Assembly: GCA_022777285.1 (NCBI GenBank)
Contig: JALFGN010000118.1
Coordinates: 1 to 37,739, forward strand
Length of the DNA: 37,739 bases
DNA from: Blautia sp.
GTDB lineage: Bacteria > Bacillota > Clostridia > Lachnospirales > Lachnospiraceae
Direction: 5' to 3'
The translations under genes were made by a program, and so were the position numbers. The notes under the pieces are model-generated. The model saw nothing but the letters and a program-made list of their open reading frames with translations, was not told where the DNA came from and did not search any database. This document shows positions 23,307 through 32,157 of the stretch, in pieces (the first letter of the stretch is position 1; each line of letters opens with the position of its first letter).

Positions 23307-24902
23307 ATGAAGAAAAAAATTCTGGCAGGATTTGCTGTGATCTTACTGGCATTTCTCTATTACTATATTGAACTGCCTGCAATCAATATTCATGAAAGTG
23401 GATTCTGGTTCTTTCTCATTGCAGTCGTCTTGGTGATTCTGGCCATCTATGCAATCCGAAAACGGTTTCACATTCATGGAATTCAGGATGTGAGATCTGA
23501 CAAAATACTGAAAACAGGAGGAGCCGTGATTCTTGTCATTCTGATCGTGTATGGAATCGGAAGCCTTCTTTCTTCTCCGATCATCAATGCCAATCAATAC
23601 CAGAAACTGGTGACGCCGGAAGAAAGAGATTTCACCACAGATATAAAGGAAATCAGCTTCAACCAGATTCCCCTGTTAGACAAAGATTCTGCAGTGCTTC
23701 TGGGAAATCGCAAGATGGGAAGTATGGTCGATATGGTATCCCAGTTTGAAGTCAGTGATATCTATTCACAGATTAATTATCAGGGACAGCCTTATCGTGT
23801 AACACCCCTTGTCTATGCAAACGGAATTAAATGGCTCACAAACCAGAAAAACGGAATTCCGGCTTATATTCGTATTGATATGGCAACTCAGAATACAGAG
23901 CTTGTAAAACTGGAACAGGGAATCCGTTACTCGGAATCCGAATTTTTCAACCGGAATATTTATCGGCATCTGCGCTTCCGGTATCCAACTTATATGTTCG
24001 ATCAGTTGAGCTTTGAAATTAATGATGAAGGAGTTCCGTATTGGATCTGTCCAGTCAAGAAATTTAACATCGGACTGTTTGGCGGTCAGACCATCGGAAA
24101 AGTGGTTCTCTGTAATGCAATTACCGGAGAAACAGAAGAATATAAAATTGCAGACTGTCCGCAGTGGGTCGATCGGGCGTATCCGGCTGATCTTCTGATT
24201 CAGTTGTATAATTATCACGGAACTTTGAAAAATGGATTTTTTAACAGTATCCTGGGACAGAAAGGCTGTTTAAAGACAACTGAAGGATATAATTATCTGG
24301 CACTGGATGATGATGTATGGGTATATACCGGCATTACTTCTGTAAGTGGTGACCGTTCCAATGTAGGCTTCGTACTTATGAATCAGAGAACGATGGAAAC
24401 CAGATATTACTCCTGCGCAGGAGCAGAAGAGTACTCTGCTATGGAATCTGCAGAAGGACAGGTACAGAACCTGCAATATACGGCAGCCTTTCCTCTGCTT
24501 ATGAATATTTCCAATGAACCGACCTATTTCATGGCACTCAAAGACGGCGCCGGTCTGGTGAAAAAATATGCCATGGTCAATATTCAGAAATACCAGAACG
24601 TTGCAATCGGTGATACCGTTGCCGAATGCGAAAAAGCCTATGTAAAATTATTAGCTGCCAATGGAATTTCTTCCGGAGAAAACAATTCCGTTTCCGAGAC
24701 TGTTACCGGAACCATTCAACGTATGGCTCAGGCAGTCATTGACGGAAATTCTCATTTTTATGTGGTGCTGGAAAACGAAGACCAGATCTTTGATATACCG
24801 GTAGTAGAATATCCGGAAATTGTTGCCTACGAAGAAGGCGATTCCATCATCATTACTTATACGGAAGGGACTCCGATCTGCAGTGTACTTGCTCTGGAAT
24901 AA
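23307..24902 (+). CDS. Membrane protein of unknown function (531 aa)
   Basis: I do not recognise the family with confidence. Three hydrophobic helices lie at about 5-22, 31-50 and 70-88; the remaining 440 residues are soluble, probably outside the membrane, and rich in aromatic residues with a beta-rich look (for example YRVTPLVYANGIKWLTNQKNGIPAYIRID, and TETEEY-like repeats around GEVVLCNAITGETEEY). No cysteine motif, catalytic triad or nucleotide-binding loop is apparent. AAGGA (23291-23295) precedes two start codons: ATG-TTA-TGA at 23302 and the real ATG at 23307, which overlaps that stop. It has its own weak promoter, follows a terminator and is followed by the separately promoted leuS leader, so it is monocistronic. 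Confidence 0.85.
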   Translation: MKKKILAGFAVILLAFLYYYIELPAINIHESGFWFFLIAVVLVILAIYAIRKRFHIHGIQDVRSDKILKTGGAVILVILIVYGIGSLLSSPIINANQYQKLVTPEERDFTTDIKEISFNQIPLLDKDSAVLLGNRKMGSMVDMVSQFEVSDIYSQINYQGQPYRVTPLVYANGIKWLTNQKNGIPAYIRIDMATQNTELVKLEQGIRYSESEFFNRNIYRHLRFRYPTYMFDQLSFEINDEGVPYWICPVKKFNIGLFGGQTIGKVVLCNAITGETEEYKIADCPQWVDRAYPADLLIQLYNYHGTLKNGFFNSILGQKGCLKTTEGYNYLALDDDVWVYTGITSVSGDRSNVGFVLMNQRTMETRYYSCAGAEEYSAMESAEGQVQNLQYTAAFPLLMNISNEPTYFMALKDGAGLVKKYAMVNIQKYQNVAIGDTVAECEKAYVKLLAANGISSGENNSVSETVTGTIQRMAQAVIDGNSHFYVVLENEDQIFDIPVVEYPEIVAYEEGDSIIITYTEGTPICSVLALE

Positions 24903-24957
24903 ACGGAAGTCACTGTTCGGCATCTGAAAATGATAGAAACCGGGAGAAAGATTTTGC

Positions 24958-24986
24958 TTGACAAATCCAGGGGATATAGGTAGAAT
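24958..24986 (+). promoter_or_regulatory. leuS promoter
   Basis: Perfect TTGACA (24958-24963), 17-bp spacer, TAGAAT (24981-24986). Confidence 0.85.
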
Positions 24987-24992
24987 ACAGAT

Positions 24993-25269
24993 AGTTTGTA
25001 ATATATGAAAAGACTTTGACAAGGACTAGTAGAAGAGGAACCGGTATGCAGAGAGCTGTCGGGTGGTGCGAGGCAGATACAGGAATCTTTGAACTGACCT
25101 TTGAGTTCCTTCTCCGAACAAACAGCGGGTGGTGTTTTAGTAAGAGCAGGCGGGCATTCCCGTTACAGAATCAATGAGTGCATCTGTCCGGAGGATGGAT
25201 GAATTAGAGTGGTACCACGGAATCCAAGCCCTTTCGTCTCTAAATATTTAGTGACAAAAGGGCTTTTTA
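24993..25269 (+). promoter_or_regulatory. T-box riboswitch (Leu) controlling leuS
   Basis: T-box leader with the GAGAGC element and GGGTGGTGCGAGGC distal region of Stem I (about 25050-25075), the likely specifier CTG (Leu, 25094-25096) in GAA-CTG-ACCTTTGAG, and the T-box AGAGTGGTACCACGG (25206-25220). It matches the leuA leader in this window in layout and specifier. Through the overlap of leuS with the next gene it should also govern the diguanylate cyclase. Confidence 0.93.
25225..25269 (+). terminator. T-box-controlled terminator before leuS
   Basis: AAGCCCTTT pairs with AAAGGGCTT, extended by GTC-TCTAAA / TTTAG-TGAC, and is followed by TTTTTATT. Confidence 0.9.
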
Positions 25270-25291
25270 TTATCTTGGAGGAATCGCAGGG

Positions 25292-27694
25292 ATGAAATAC
25301 AATTTTAAAATGATTGAGCCAAAATGGCAGGCAAAATGGGAAGAGAGTAAAATCTTCGAAGCGAAAGACAACAGTGATAAGCCGAAATTTTATGGTCTGG
25401 TAGAATTTCCTTATCCAAGTGGTGCAGGTATGCACGTAGGACATATCAAAGCATATTCCAGCCTGGAAGTAATTTCCAGAAAACGTCGTATGGAAGGATA
25501 CAATGTACTGTTTCCAATTGGCTTTGATGCATTTGGTCTTCCTACGGAAAATTATGCAGTAAAGACAGGGACGCATCCGCGTCTGATTACAGATGAAAAT
25601 ATCAAAAGATTCTCTAACCAGTTAAAACGTGTAGGGTTTTCTTTTGACTGGAGTCGTGTGATCGATACGACCGATGAAGATTATTACAAATGGACACAGT
25701 GGATTTTCCTGAAAATGTTTGAAAAGGGACTGGTATTCCGTGACAGAACACTGGTAAATTATTGTCCGCACTGTAAAGTTGTTCTTTCAAACGAAGACAG
25801 CCAGGGTGGAAAGTGCGATATCTGCCACAGCGATGTTGTCCAGAAGTCAAAAGACGTTTGGTATCTGCGTATTACGGAGTATGCAGATAAACTGCTGGAA
25901 GGCCTGGAGGAAGTGGATTATCCGGAAAATGTAAAACAGCAGCAGGTGAACTGGATCGGTAAATCAAAAGGTGCTTTTGTTAAGTTCTCTCTGGATGGAA
26001 TCGATGAGAAACTTAAGATTTATACGACGAGACCGGATACACTGTTTGGTGTTACTTTCATGGTAATTGCACCGGAACATCCGATTATCGACAAATATGC
26101 AGACCGAATTTCCAATATGGATGCCATCCAGGCATACCGCAGTGAATGTGCGAAGAAAACAGAATTTGAACGTACCCAGCTTGTAAAAGACAAGACAGGT
26201 GTCTGTATTCAGGGACTGGAAGCAGTCAATCCGGTAAACGGGAAAAAGATTCCTGTTTATATTGCAGATTATGTAATGATGGGTTATGGTACCGGTGCAA
26301 TCATGGCAGTTCCTGCTCATGACCAGCGTGACTATGATTTCGCGAAGAAATTCGGCATTGCTATTATCGAAGTGATCAAAGGTGGAGACATTGAAAAAGA
26401 GGCTTATACCGGTGACGGAGAAATGGTAAATTCCGATTTCCTGAACGGCTATACCAATAAAAAGGATTCCATTGAACGGATGCTGGAAGAACTGGAAAAA
26501 ACAGGTATCGGAGAAGCAGGCGTGCAGTATAAGATGAAAGACTGGGCATTCAACCGTCAGAGATACTGGGGAGAACCGATTCCGCTGATTCATTGTCCAA
26601 ACTGTGGTGTCGTAGCAGTTCCTTATGAAGAACTTCCGCTGCGTCTTCCGGATGTAAAAGATTTTGAACCAGGAGAGGATGGACAGTCTCCATTGGCAAA
26701 AATCGATTCATTTGTTCATTGTACCTGCCCGAAATGTGGTGCAAAAGCAAAACGTGAAACAGATACGATGCCTCAGTGGGCCGGCTCTTCCTGGTACTTC
26801 TTAAGATACATCGATCCGCACAATGAACAGACTTTAGCGGATCCGGAGAAAATGAAATACTGGATGCCGGTAGACTGGTATAATGGTGGTATGGAACATG
26901 TTACCAGACATATGATCTACTCCAGATTCTGGCATCATTTCCTGTATGATCTGGGTGTTGTAAATACTCCGGAGCCTTATGCAAAACGTTCCATTCAGGG
27001 TCTGATTCTCGGACCGGATGGAGATAAGATGAGTAAATCCAAAGGAAATGTAGTCGATCCTCTGGATATTGTAGATTTGTATGGAGCAGATACGCTGCGT
27101 ACGTATGTCCTGTTTATGGGTGACTATGGTGCAGCTACTCCATGGAATGACAGCTCCGTAAAAGGCTGTAAGAAATTTCTGGATCGTGTGGCTGCGCTGA
27201 CAGATTTGGTTTCTGAGGAGCCGGTATCTTCTGAACTGGAAATGAAACTGCATCGTACCATCAAAAAGGTGACTTCTGATATTGAAAATCTGAAATTTAA
27301 TACAGCAATTGCCAGCCTGATGACATTAATCAATGATATTTCAGCAGAAGGTCACATGGGCAAAGAAGAACTGGTAATCTTCATTAAACTGCTCAGCCCA
27401 TTTGCTCCGCATTTGTGCGAAGAAATCTGGGAAACTCTGGGCGGAGAGGGATTTCTCGCCGTTGCTTCTTGGCCGGAATATGATGAAACAAAGACCATTG
27501 CAAAGACCATCGAGATCGGTGTTCAGGTGAATGGAAAAGTAAGAGGAACCGTTGTAATTCCTACAGACTGCCAGAAAGAAGAAGCTTTTGCTGTTGCGAA
27601 AGCAGATGCAAAAATCGCTGCTCTTCTGGAAGGAAAGAATCTAGTGAAAGAAATTTATGTACCGAACAAGATCATTAACTTTGTAGCAAAATGA
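25292..27694 (+). CDS. leuS: Leucine--tRNA ligase
   Basis: Charges tRNA-Leu. The 800-residue class I synthetase has the HIGH-type motif PYPSGAGMHVGH (40-51), the CP1 editing insertion (about 220-410, including TRPDTLFGVTF and GTGAIMAVPAHDQRD), a zinc-like cysteine cluster (CPHCK...CDICH), and KMSKS (579-583) in GDKMSKSKGN. Length is normal for the bacterial type. TTGGAGGAA precedes the ATG with about an 11-nt spacer. The stop overlaps the next gene's start by 4 nt (ATGA, 27691-27694), so leuS and the diguanylate cyclase form one translation-coupled unit under the Leu T-box. Confidence 0.97.
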   Translation: MKYNFKMIEPKWQAKWEESKIFEAKDNSDKPKFYGLVEFPYPSGAGMHVGHIKAYSSLEVISRKRRMEGYNVLFPIGFDAFGLPTENYAVKTGTHPRLITDENIKRFSNQLKRVGFSFDWSRVIDTTDEDYYKWTQWIFLKMFEKGLVFRDRTLVNYCPHCKVVLSNEDSQGGKCDICHSDVVQKSKDVWYLRITEYADKLLEGLEEVDYPENVKQQQVNWIGKSKGAFVKFSLDGIDEKLKIYTTRPDTLFGVTFMVIAPEHPIIDKYADRISNMDAIQAYRSECAKKTEFERTQLVKDKTGVCIQGLEAVNPVNGKKIPVYIADYVMMGYGTGAIMAVPAHDQRDYDFAKKFGIAIIEVIKGGDIEKEAYTGDGEMVNSDFLNGYTNKKDSIERMLEELEKTGIGEAGVQYKMKDWAFNRQRYWGEPIPLIHCPNCGVVAVPYEELPLRLPDVKDFEPGEDGQSPLAKIDSFVHCTCPKCGAKAKRETDTMPQWAGSSWYFLRYIDPHNEQTLADPEKMKYWMPVDWYNGGMEHVTRHMIYSRFWHHFLYDLGVVNTPEPYAKRSIQGLILGPDGDKMSKSKGNVVDPLDIVDLYGADTLRTYVLFMGDYGAATPWNDSSVKGCKKFLDRVAALTDLVSEEPVSSELEMKLHRTIKKVTSDIENLKFNTAIASLMTLINDISAEGHMGKEELVIFIKLLSPFAPHLCEEIWETLGGEGFLAVASWPEYDETKTIAKTIEIGVQVNGKVRGTVVIPTDCQKEEAFAVAKADAKIAALLEGKNLVKEIYVPNKIINFVAK

Positions 27695-28767
27695 AAACAA
27701 AGAGATTAAGAACATTTGCAACGATCATTCAGAGTGTATTAATTCTTGCTATGATGGCTCTGGTGACATCTATGATTGTTCAGATCAATTGTCTGCAGGG
27801 AACTGCAAGAGTGATTAATTATGCAGGACTTGCCAGAGGAGCAACACAGCGAGAAGTGAAGTTGGAAATCGCAGGTGAAGAAAATGATGATCTGATCGTC
27901 TATTTAGATGAAATATTAAGTGGACTGAAATATGAGTCGGGAAAATATAATCTTGTAAGACTGGATGATGAAGTTTATCAAAGTGATTTAGATGCACAAA
28001 TGAAATATTGGCAGCAACTGAAAGATGAAATTTATCGTGTTCGCCAATATGGATATCAATCCACGGATATTGTCGCTATGAGCGAACAGTATTTTCACAT
28101 GGCAGATGATACGGTTTCAGCGGCAGAAAAGTATTCAGAATCCATTGCAACAATTATTCGTTATCTGGAGATTGCTACAGCTGTAGACATCACAATTTTG
28201 ATCCTGATTATGTTAGACCGTTCGGTTGAAGCGGTAAGAATGCGGCATCGGAACCATCAGTTGAAACAAAAAGCATTTACCGATCAGCATACAGGTCTGC
28301 CAAACAAAGGTCGATGTGAAGAGTTCTTTTACAATACAGAATTAATGCAGAAGCCGATCGCATGTATGGTATTTGATTTGAATAATTTAAAGATGGCAAA
28401 TGATACGTTAGGGCATTCGGTTGGAGACCAGTTGATTCTGAATTTTGCAAGGCTGCTTCGAAATGCAGTACCTCCTCCAAACTTTGTCGGAAGATACGGA
28501 GGCGATGAATTTATGGCAGTAATTTTCGATGCTTCAAGACAGGAAATAGAGACAATTCTAAGTCGGTTAGAGAAAGATGTGAAGGAGTTTAATCGATTGC
28601 ATCATGGAGGCGGCGAATTCGTGGAGGTGAGCTATGCATGTGGCTGGGCATTGTCTATGGAGTTCCAGAATTGTTCTTTCCGGGTTTTATTTGATAAAGC
28701 AGATAGGAATATGTATGAGAATAAATTAGAAAAGAGAAGGCAAAATACAGAAGCGACAGCGAAATAG
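27691..28767 (+). CDS. Membrane-anchored GGDEF diguanylate cyclase
   Basis: Predicted to make cyclic di-GMP from two GTP. The 358-residue protein has transmembrane helices at about 10-30 and 157-177, flanking a roughly 125-residue helical sensor whose start (NYAGLARGATQREVKLE) recalls PilJ/type IV-type sensor regions. The GGDEF domain fills 195-345, with the intact signature RYGGDEF (268-274) and DLNNLKMANDTLGHSVGD for GTP and metal binding. The usual inhibitory I-site RxxD just before GGDEF is absent (PPPNFVG there), so product feedback through that site is not expected. No own Shine-Dalgarno sequence: its ATG overlaps the leuS stop, implying translational coupling. A strong terminator ends the operon. 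No EAL partner is near. Confidence 0.93.
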   Translation: MKTKRLRTFATIIQSVLILAMMALVTSMIVQINCLQGTARVINYAGLARGATQREVKLEIAGEENDDLIVYLDEILSGLKYESGKYNLVRLDDEVYQSDLDAQMKYWQQLKDEIYRVRQYGYQSTDIVAMSEQYFHMADDTVSAAEKYSESIATIIRYLEIATAVDITILILIMLDRSVEAVRMRHRNHQLKQKAFTDQHTGLPNKGRCEEFFYNTELMQKPIACMVFDLNNLKMANDTLGHSVGDQLILNFARLLRNAVPPPNFVGRYGGDEFMAVIFDASRQEIETILSRLEKDVKEFNRLHHGGGEFVEVSYACGWALSMEFQNCSFRVLFDKADRNMYENKLEKRRQNTEATAK

Positions 28768-28770
28768 ATA

Positions 28771-28812
28771 AAAAACAATCCACAGGAGATTCTTCCTGTG
28801 GATTGTTTTTTA
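28771..28812 (+). terminator. leuS operon terminator
   Basis: A long perfect stem, AAAAACAATCCACAGGA / TCCTGTGGATTGTTTTT, with a 6-nt loop and trailing T. Confidence 0.95.
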
Positions 28813-29017
28813 TCTGCAATTCAGTTTTTTCGTATCTACTCCACCAAGAAAATAAACGGATTCATAGCCAAGAAACAAAAGAGAGATTGCATAGTGGCAG
28901 GAAAATGAAAGTATAGAGGAGGAGTTGAGAGATAAGACAAAATGTTATAGTATGAATTGTATAAATAACATAAAAACAAATTCTTCTTCCTTTATCAAAT
29001 AAAACAGTCTATAAAAC
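28813..29017. other. Gene-free, AT-rich spacer between convergent terminators
   Basis: Apart from one GGAGGAG purine run near 28917, which precedes only reading frames of a few codons, I see no gene, promoter or RNA structure here. Confidence 0.6.
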
Positions 29018-29057
29018 AAAAAAAACCACAGGAGATAAGCAACAAATACTCCTATGG
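29018..29057 (-). terminator. rqcH terminator
   Basis: On the minus strand CCATAGGAG pairs with CTCCTGTGG (one internal mismatch), then a run of eight T. Confidence 0.82.
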
Positions 29058-29075
29058 CTTTTCTAATAATAAATT

Positions 29076-30824
29076 TTATTCACTTACCAGCTGAATCCCT
29101 GTAATATCCGGTTCAATCACCAAAGAATAATTGGTATAATACACCACAAATCCAGGTTTCGATCCATTTGGTTTTTTCACATGTTTTTTCTGGATGTAAT
29201 CAATTTCCACTTTCGGGGCTGTGCGTCCGCTGGAATAATAACCAGCTAGACGTCCTGCCTCTTCAAAAGTCCGATCCGGAAGTTCTTCGTTGTTAGATTT
29301 TACAACTACATGAGAACCGGCCATTTTCTTGGCATGGAACCACCAGTCATTTCCTGTGGCAAACTTGAAAGTCAATTCTTCGTTTTGATAATTATTTTTT
29401 CCCACATAAATATCATAGCCATCGCTGGAAATATAATGAAGGGGCTTGGATTTTCCCTGCATTTTCTTTTTCGGATTCGAAGAATGTTTCTTAATATATC
29501 CGTATTCCATCAACTCGTCTTTAATCTGAGAGAGATCATTTTCCTGCTGAGCAATATCAAGAGCAGACTGAATGGATTCCAGATGAAGAATCTCTGCATC
29601 GGTATCTGCAATCTGTTCTTCCAGAGCCTGTGCAGTCCGTTTCAGTTTATTATAGCGCTCAAAATATTTCTTTGCATTTTCCTGAGGGGTCATCGTCGAA
29701 TCCAGAGGAATCGTAATCTCTTCATTGGTATAATAATTCAATGCCTGAAAAGATTTACATCCTTCTTCCAGATTATATCCATACGTATTAATCAGTTCCC
29801 CATAAACCTTATACTTATCCATTTTCTTTGTATCTTTCATCTGCTTGTCCTGCAGATCCAGTTTTTTCCGGTTTCGATCCAGGGCAGTCTGTACGATTTT
29901 TCGCAAGTCCGCAGATTTCTGCCGAATACGGGTAATCTGATTTTTCTCTGCATAATACTGTTCCAGAACCGAAGAAATGGTATCAAAATTTTTTACGGGA
30001 AATTCTTTGTATTTCCACAAAGCAAATGCAGCATACTCTAAGGGTTCCCCCTCTTCACTGTATACAATGTTCGGGGTAAACGCTCCGATTTTTACATCTT
30101 CGATCATCCGGCAGAAGGTATGATAGAGATGGAGCTTTGCTTCTTTTGAAAGAGCAGCAACCGGTTCACTTCCATCAACGGAACTTCTGCAGCAGATTTC
30201 TTCAGCGGCAGCCGGACTCAATCCAGTAAGAGAGGAGTAGATTGCCTTAGCAACATTGGTTGGCTTTGCATATACCGTATCGTAAAATTCCTGTTCTGTA
30301 ATGTCCAGCGGATTTTTCTTTTCCTGCGTCTGAGGGATAAAATACTGACGACCGGGAAGCACCTCTCTGACAGAACTCATATTGAGAGAAACATGTTTGA
30401 TACTATCCAGAATCATGCGATCTTCATTCAAAAAGATAATATTACTGTGTTTTCCCATGATTTCTACGACAAGCGTCTTATGACAAAGATCTCCCAGTTC
30501 ATTCAGATGCTCAATCTTAAATTCGATGACACGTTCAAGCCCCGGCTGAATCACAGATACGATTTTTCCGCTTCCGATATGTTTTCGCAAAAGCATACAG
30601 AAATTCGGAGCTGTGAGAGGACTTGTTTTATTTTTCTCTGTAAAATAAATCAGTGGAAGAGAAGCACTGGCTGAAATCAGAAGTCGATACTGCGTCCGGT
30701 TATTTTTAATCGTCAACAAAAGTTCATCTGCCTCCGGCTGAGCAATTTTATTAATTTTCCCCCCTACAATGGTATCATTTAATTCTTTTACTATATTTGC
30801 AATTGTAATTCCATCAAATGCCAT
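29076..30824 (-). CDS. rqcH: Ribosome quality control protein RqcH (NFACT/Rqc2 family)
   Basis: RqcH binds stalled 50S subunits and directs Ala-tailing of incomplete chains; older names include fibronectin-binding protein FbpA. The 582-residue protein shows NFACT-N (MAFDGITIANIVKELN, NFCMLLRKHIGSG, VEIMGKHSNIIFL), a helical HhH and coiled-coil middle (about 300-420) and the C-terminal NFACT-R domain (YISSDGYDIYVGKNNYQNEELTF...WWFHAKKMAGSHVV). Residues 97-98 are Glu-Arg, where B. subtilis RqcH, as I recall it, has the Asp-Arg needed for tRNA-Ala use. GGAG lies about 12 nt before the ATG. Monocistronic, with a promoter at 30868-30896, divergent from yicC. Confidence 0.93.
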   Translation of the reverse strand: MAFDGITIANIVKELNDTIVGGKINKIAQPEADELLLTIKNNRTQYRLLISASASLPLIYFTEKNKTSPLTAPNFCMLLRKHIGSGKIVSVIQPGLERVIEFKIEHLNELGDLCHKTLVVEIMGKHSNIIFLNEDRMILDSIKHVSLNMSSVREVLPGRQYFIPQTQEKKNPLDITEQEFYDTVYAKPTNVAKAIYSSLTGLSPAAAEEICCRSSVDGSEPVAALSKEAKLHLYHTFCRMIEDVKIGAFTPNIVYSEEGEPLEYAAFALWKYKEFPVKNFDTISSVLEQYYAEKNQITRIRQKSADLRKIVQTALDRNRKKLDLQDKQMKDTKKMDKYKVYGELINTYGYNLEEGCKSFQALNYYTNEEITIPLDSTMTPQENAKKYFERYNKLKRTAQALEEQIADTDAEILHLESIQSALDIAQQENDLSQIKDELMEYGYIKKHSSNPKKKMQGKSKPLHYISSDGYDIYVGKNNYQNEELTFKFATGNDWWFHAKKMAGSHVVVKSNNEELPDRTFEEAGRLAGYYSSGRTAPKVEIDYIQKKHVKKPNGSKPGFVVYYTNYSLVIEPDITGIQLVSE

Positions 30825-30867
30825 ATTATTTATTCACTCCATTCCGCTGCAAAAAGCAACTTCTCTT

Positions 30868-30896
30868 ATTATATCGGAAAGAAGGAAACAGCGCAA
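30868..30896 (-). promoter_or_regulatory. rqcH promoter
   Basis: On the minus strand TTGCGC (30896-30891), 17-bp spacer, perfect TATAAT (30873-30868). Confidence 0.65.
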
Positions 30897-30912
30897 GAAA
30901 GAAAAAAAAGAT

Positions 30913-30941
30913 TTGACTGTACTTTCTGATTGCTTTATAAT
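30913..30941 (+). promoter_or_regulatory. Promoter of the yicC-remA-gmk-rpoZ cluster
   Basis: TTGACT (30913-30918), 17-bp spacer, perfect TATAAT (30936-30941), 55 bp before the first gene and back to back with the rqcH promoter. Confidence 0.85.
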
Positions 30942-30995
30942 AACCATGTATGTTTATGCCATGTGCAAATATAAAACAACAGAAAAGAGTTAAGC

Positions 30996-31874
30996 ATGAT
31001 AAAAAGCATGACCGGCTTCGGAAGAGCCGAGATGATTGATGAAGAAAAAAAGATTACGGTGGAAATGAAATCTGTAAATCACCGTTATCTGGATGTGAAC
31101 ATGCGAATCCCCAAAAAGCTGAGCAGCTTTGAGGCCGGAATCCGCAGTTTGCTGAAGCGCTACATCCAACGGGGAAAGATAGACCTCTTTATTACCTATG
31201 AGGACTATACACAAAGTCGGGTATCTGTAAAATATAACAAAGAAATTGCAGAACAATATCTGCAGTATGCGGGACAGATTTCCGATGCGTTTCATCTGGA
31301 ACGTAATCTGACCGTGTCACAGATTATGCGTCTTCCGGAAGTATTTACCATGGAGGAACAGTCTGTTGATGAAACAGAACTGTGGGCTTCTCTTGAGCAA
31401 GTACTGAAAGAGGCAGTAGAGCGTTTTGTTGATACCAGAATTCAGGAAGGCAGCCATTTAGGCAAAGACCTCCTGGAAAAACTGGATGCCATGTATCAGA
31501 AGGTAGAGCTGGTAGAGAAGCGTTCTCCGGAGATTTTACAGGAATACAGAGAAAAACTGGAAAATAAGGTGAAAGAACTTCTTGCAGATGTACAAATGGA
31601 AGAAAACCGGATTGCAGCAGAAGTGATTCTTTTTGCAGATAAAATCTGTACAGACGAAGAAACGGTACGTCTGAAGAGCCATATTGATCATATGAGGAAA
31701 GTTCTGACAGAAGAAGAGAGCGCAGGAAGAAAACTTGATTTTATTGCGCAGGAAATGAATCGGGAAGCCAATACGATTCTTTCCAAAGCAAATGATCTGG
31801 AGACCTCGAATCTGGCCATTGACCTGAAAACAGAAATTGAGAAGATACGAGAACAAATCCAGAATATTGAATAG
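30996..31874 (+). CDS. YicC/YloC family endoribonuclease
   Basis: A 292-residue member of the YicC/YloC family, known from E. coli and B. subtilis as an RNA endonuclease. The N-terminal [12 protein letters not shown] with [17 protein letters not shown] is the family signature, and the C-terminal DUF1732 part ([11 protein letters not shown]...[26 protein letters not shown]) is intact. The order yicC-remA-gmk-rpoZ is a widely conserved Firmicutes cluster and supports the assignment. The ribosome binding site is weak (AAAAGAG), but the start is fixed by the family's conserved first residues. Leads the operon from the promoter at 30913. Confidence 0.94.
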   Translation: MIKSMTGFGRAEMIDEEKKITVEMKSVNHRYLDVNMRIPKKLSSFEAGIRSLLKRYIQRGKIDLFITYEDYTQSRVSVKYNKEIAEQYLQYAGQISDAFHLERNLTVSQIMRLPEVFTMEEQSVDETELWASLEQVLKEAVERFVDTRIQEGSHLGKDLLEKLDAMYQKVELVEKRSPEILQEYREKLENKVKELLADVQMEENRIAAEVILFADKICTDEETVRLKSHIDHMRKVLTEEESAGRKLDFIAQEMNREANTILSKANDLETSNLAIDLKTEIEKIREQIQNIE

Positions 31875-31884
31875 AGGCAAAAGA

Positions 31885-32157
31885 ATGTCAAAATTAATTA
31901 ATATCGGATTCGGAAATGCAGTAAACACAGATAAAATCGTAGCAGTTGTCAGTCCGGATGCAGCTCCTGTCAAACGTATGGTGCAATCTGCAAAAGAAAG
32001 CGGAAAAGCCATTGACGCCACACAGGGAAGAAAAACAAAAGCAGTGATCATTACAGACAGTAATCTCTTGGTCTTATCTGCTTTGCAGCCGGAAACAATT
32101 GCAAAAAGATTTGGCGTATTTCCGGAAAATGATATGAAAGGGGAACAAGATGAGTGA
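31885..32157 (+). CDS. remA: Extracellular matrix regulatory protein RemA (DUF370)
   Basis: RemA is a small DNA-binding protein that activates biofilm matrix operons in B. subtilis. The 90-residue protein reads [19 protein letters not shown], then [30 protein letters not shown] and [21 protein letters not shown], all typical of the family, including the arginines R31 and R50 of the proposed DNA-binding face. The start is the ATG at 31885, with AGAGG 7 nt before it; an in-frame start at 31837 lies in yicC and lacks a binding site. The gap to yicC is 10 bp and its 3' end overlaps gmk by 8 nt. Confidence 0.94.
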   Translation: MSKLINIGFGNAVNTDKIVAVVSPDAAPVKRMVQSAKESGKAIDATQGRKTKAVIITDSNLLVLSALQPETIAKRFGVFPENDMKGEQDE

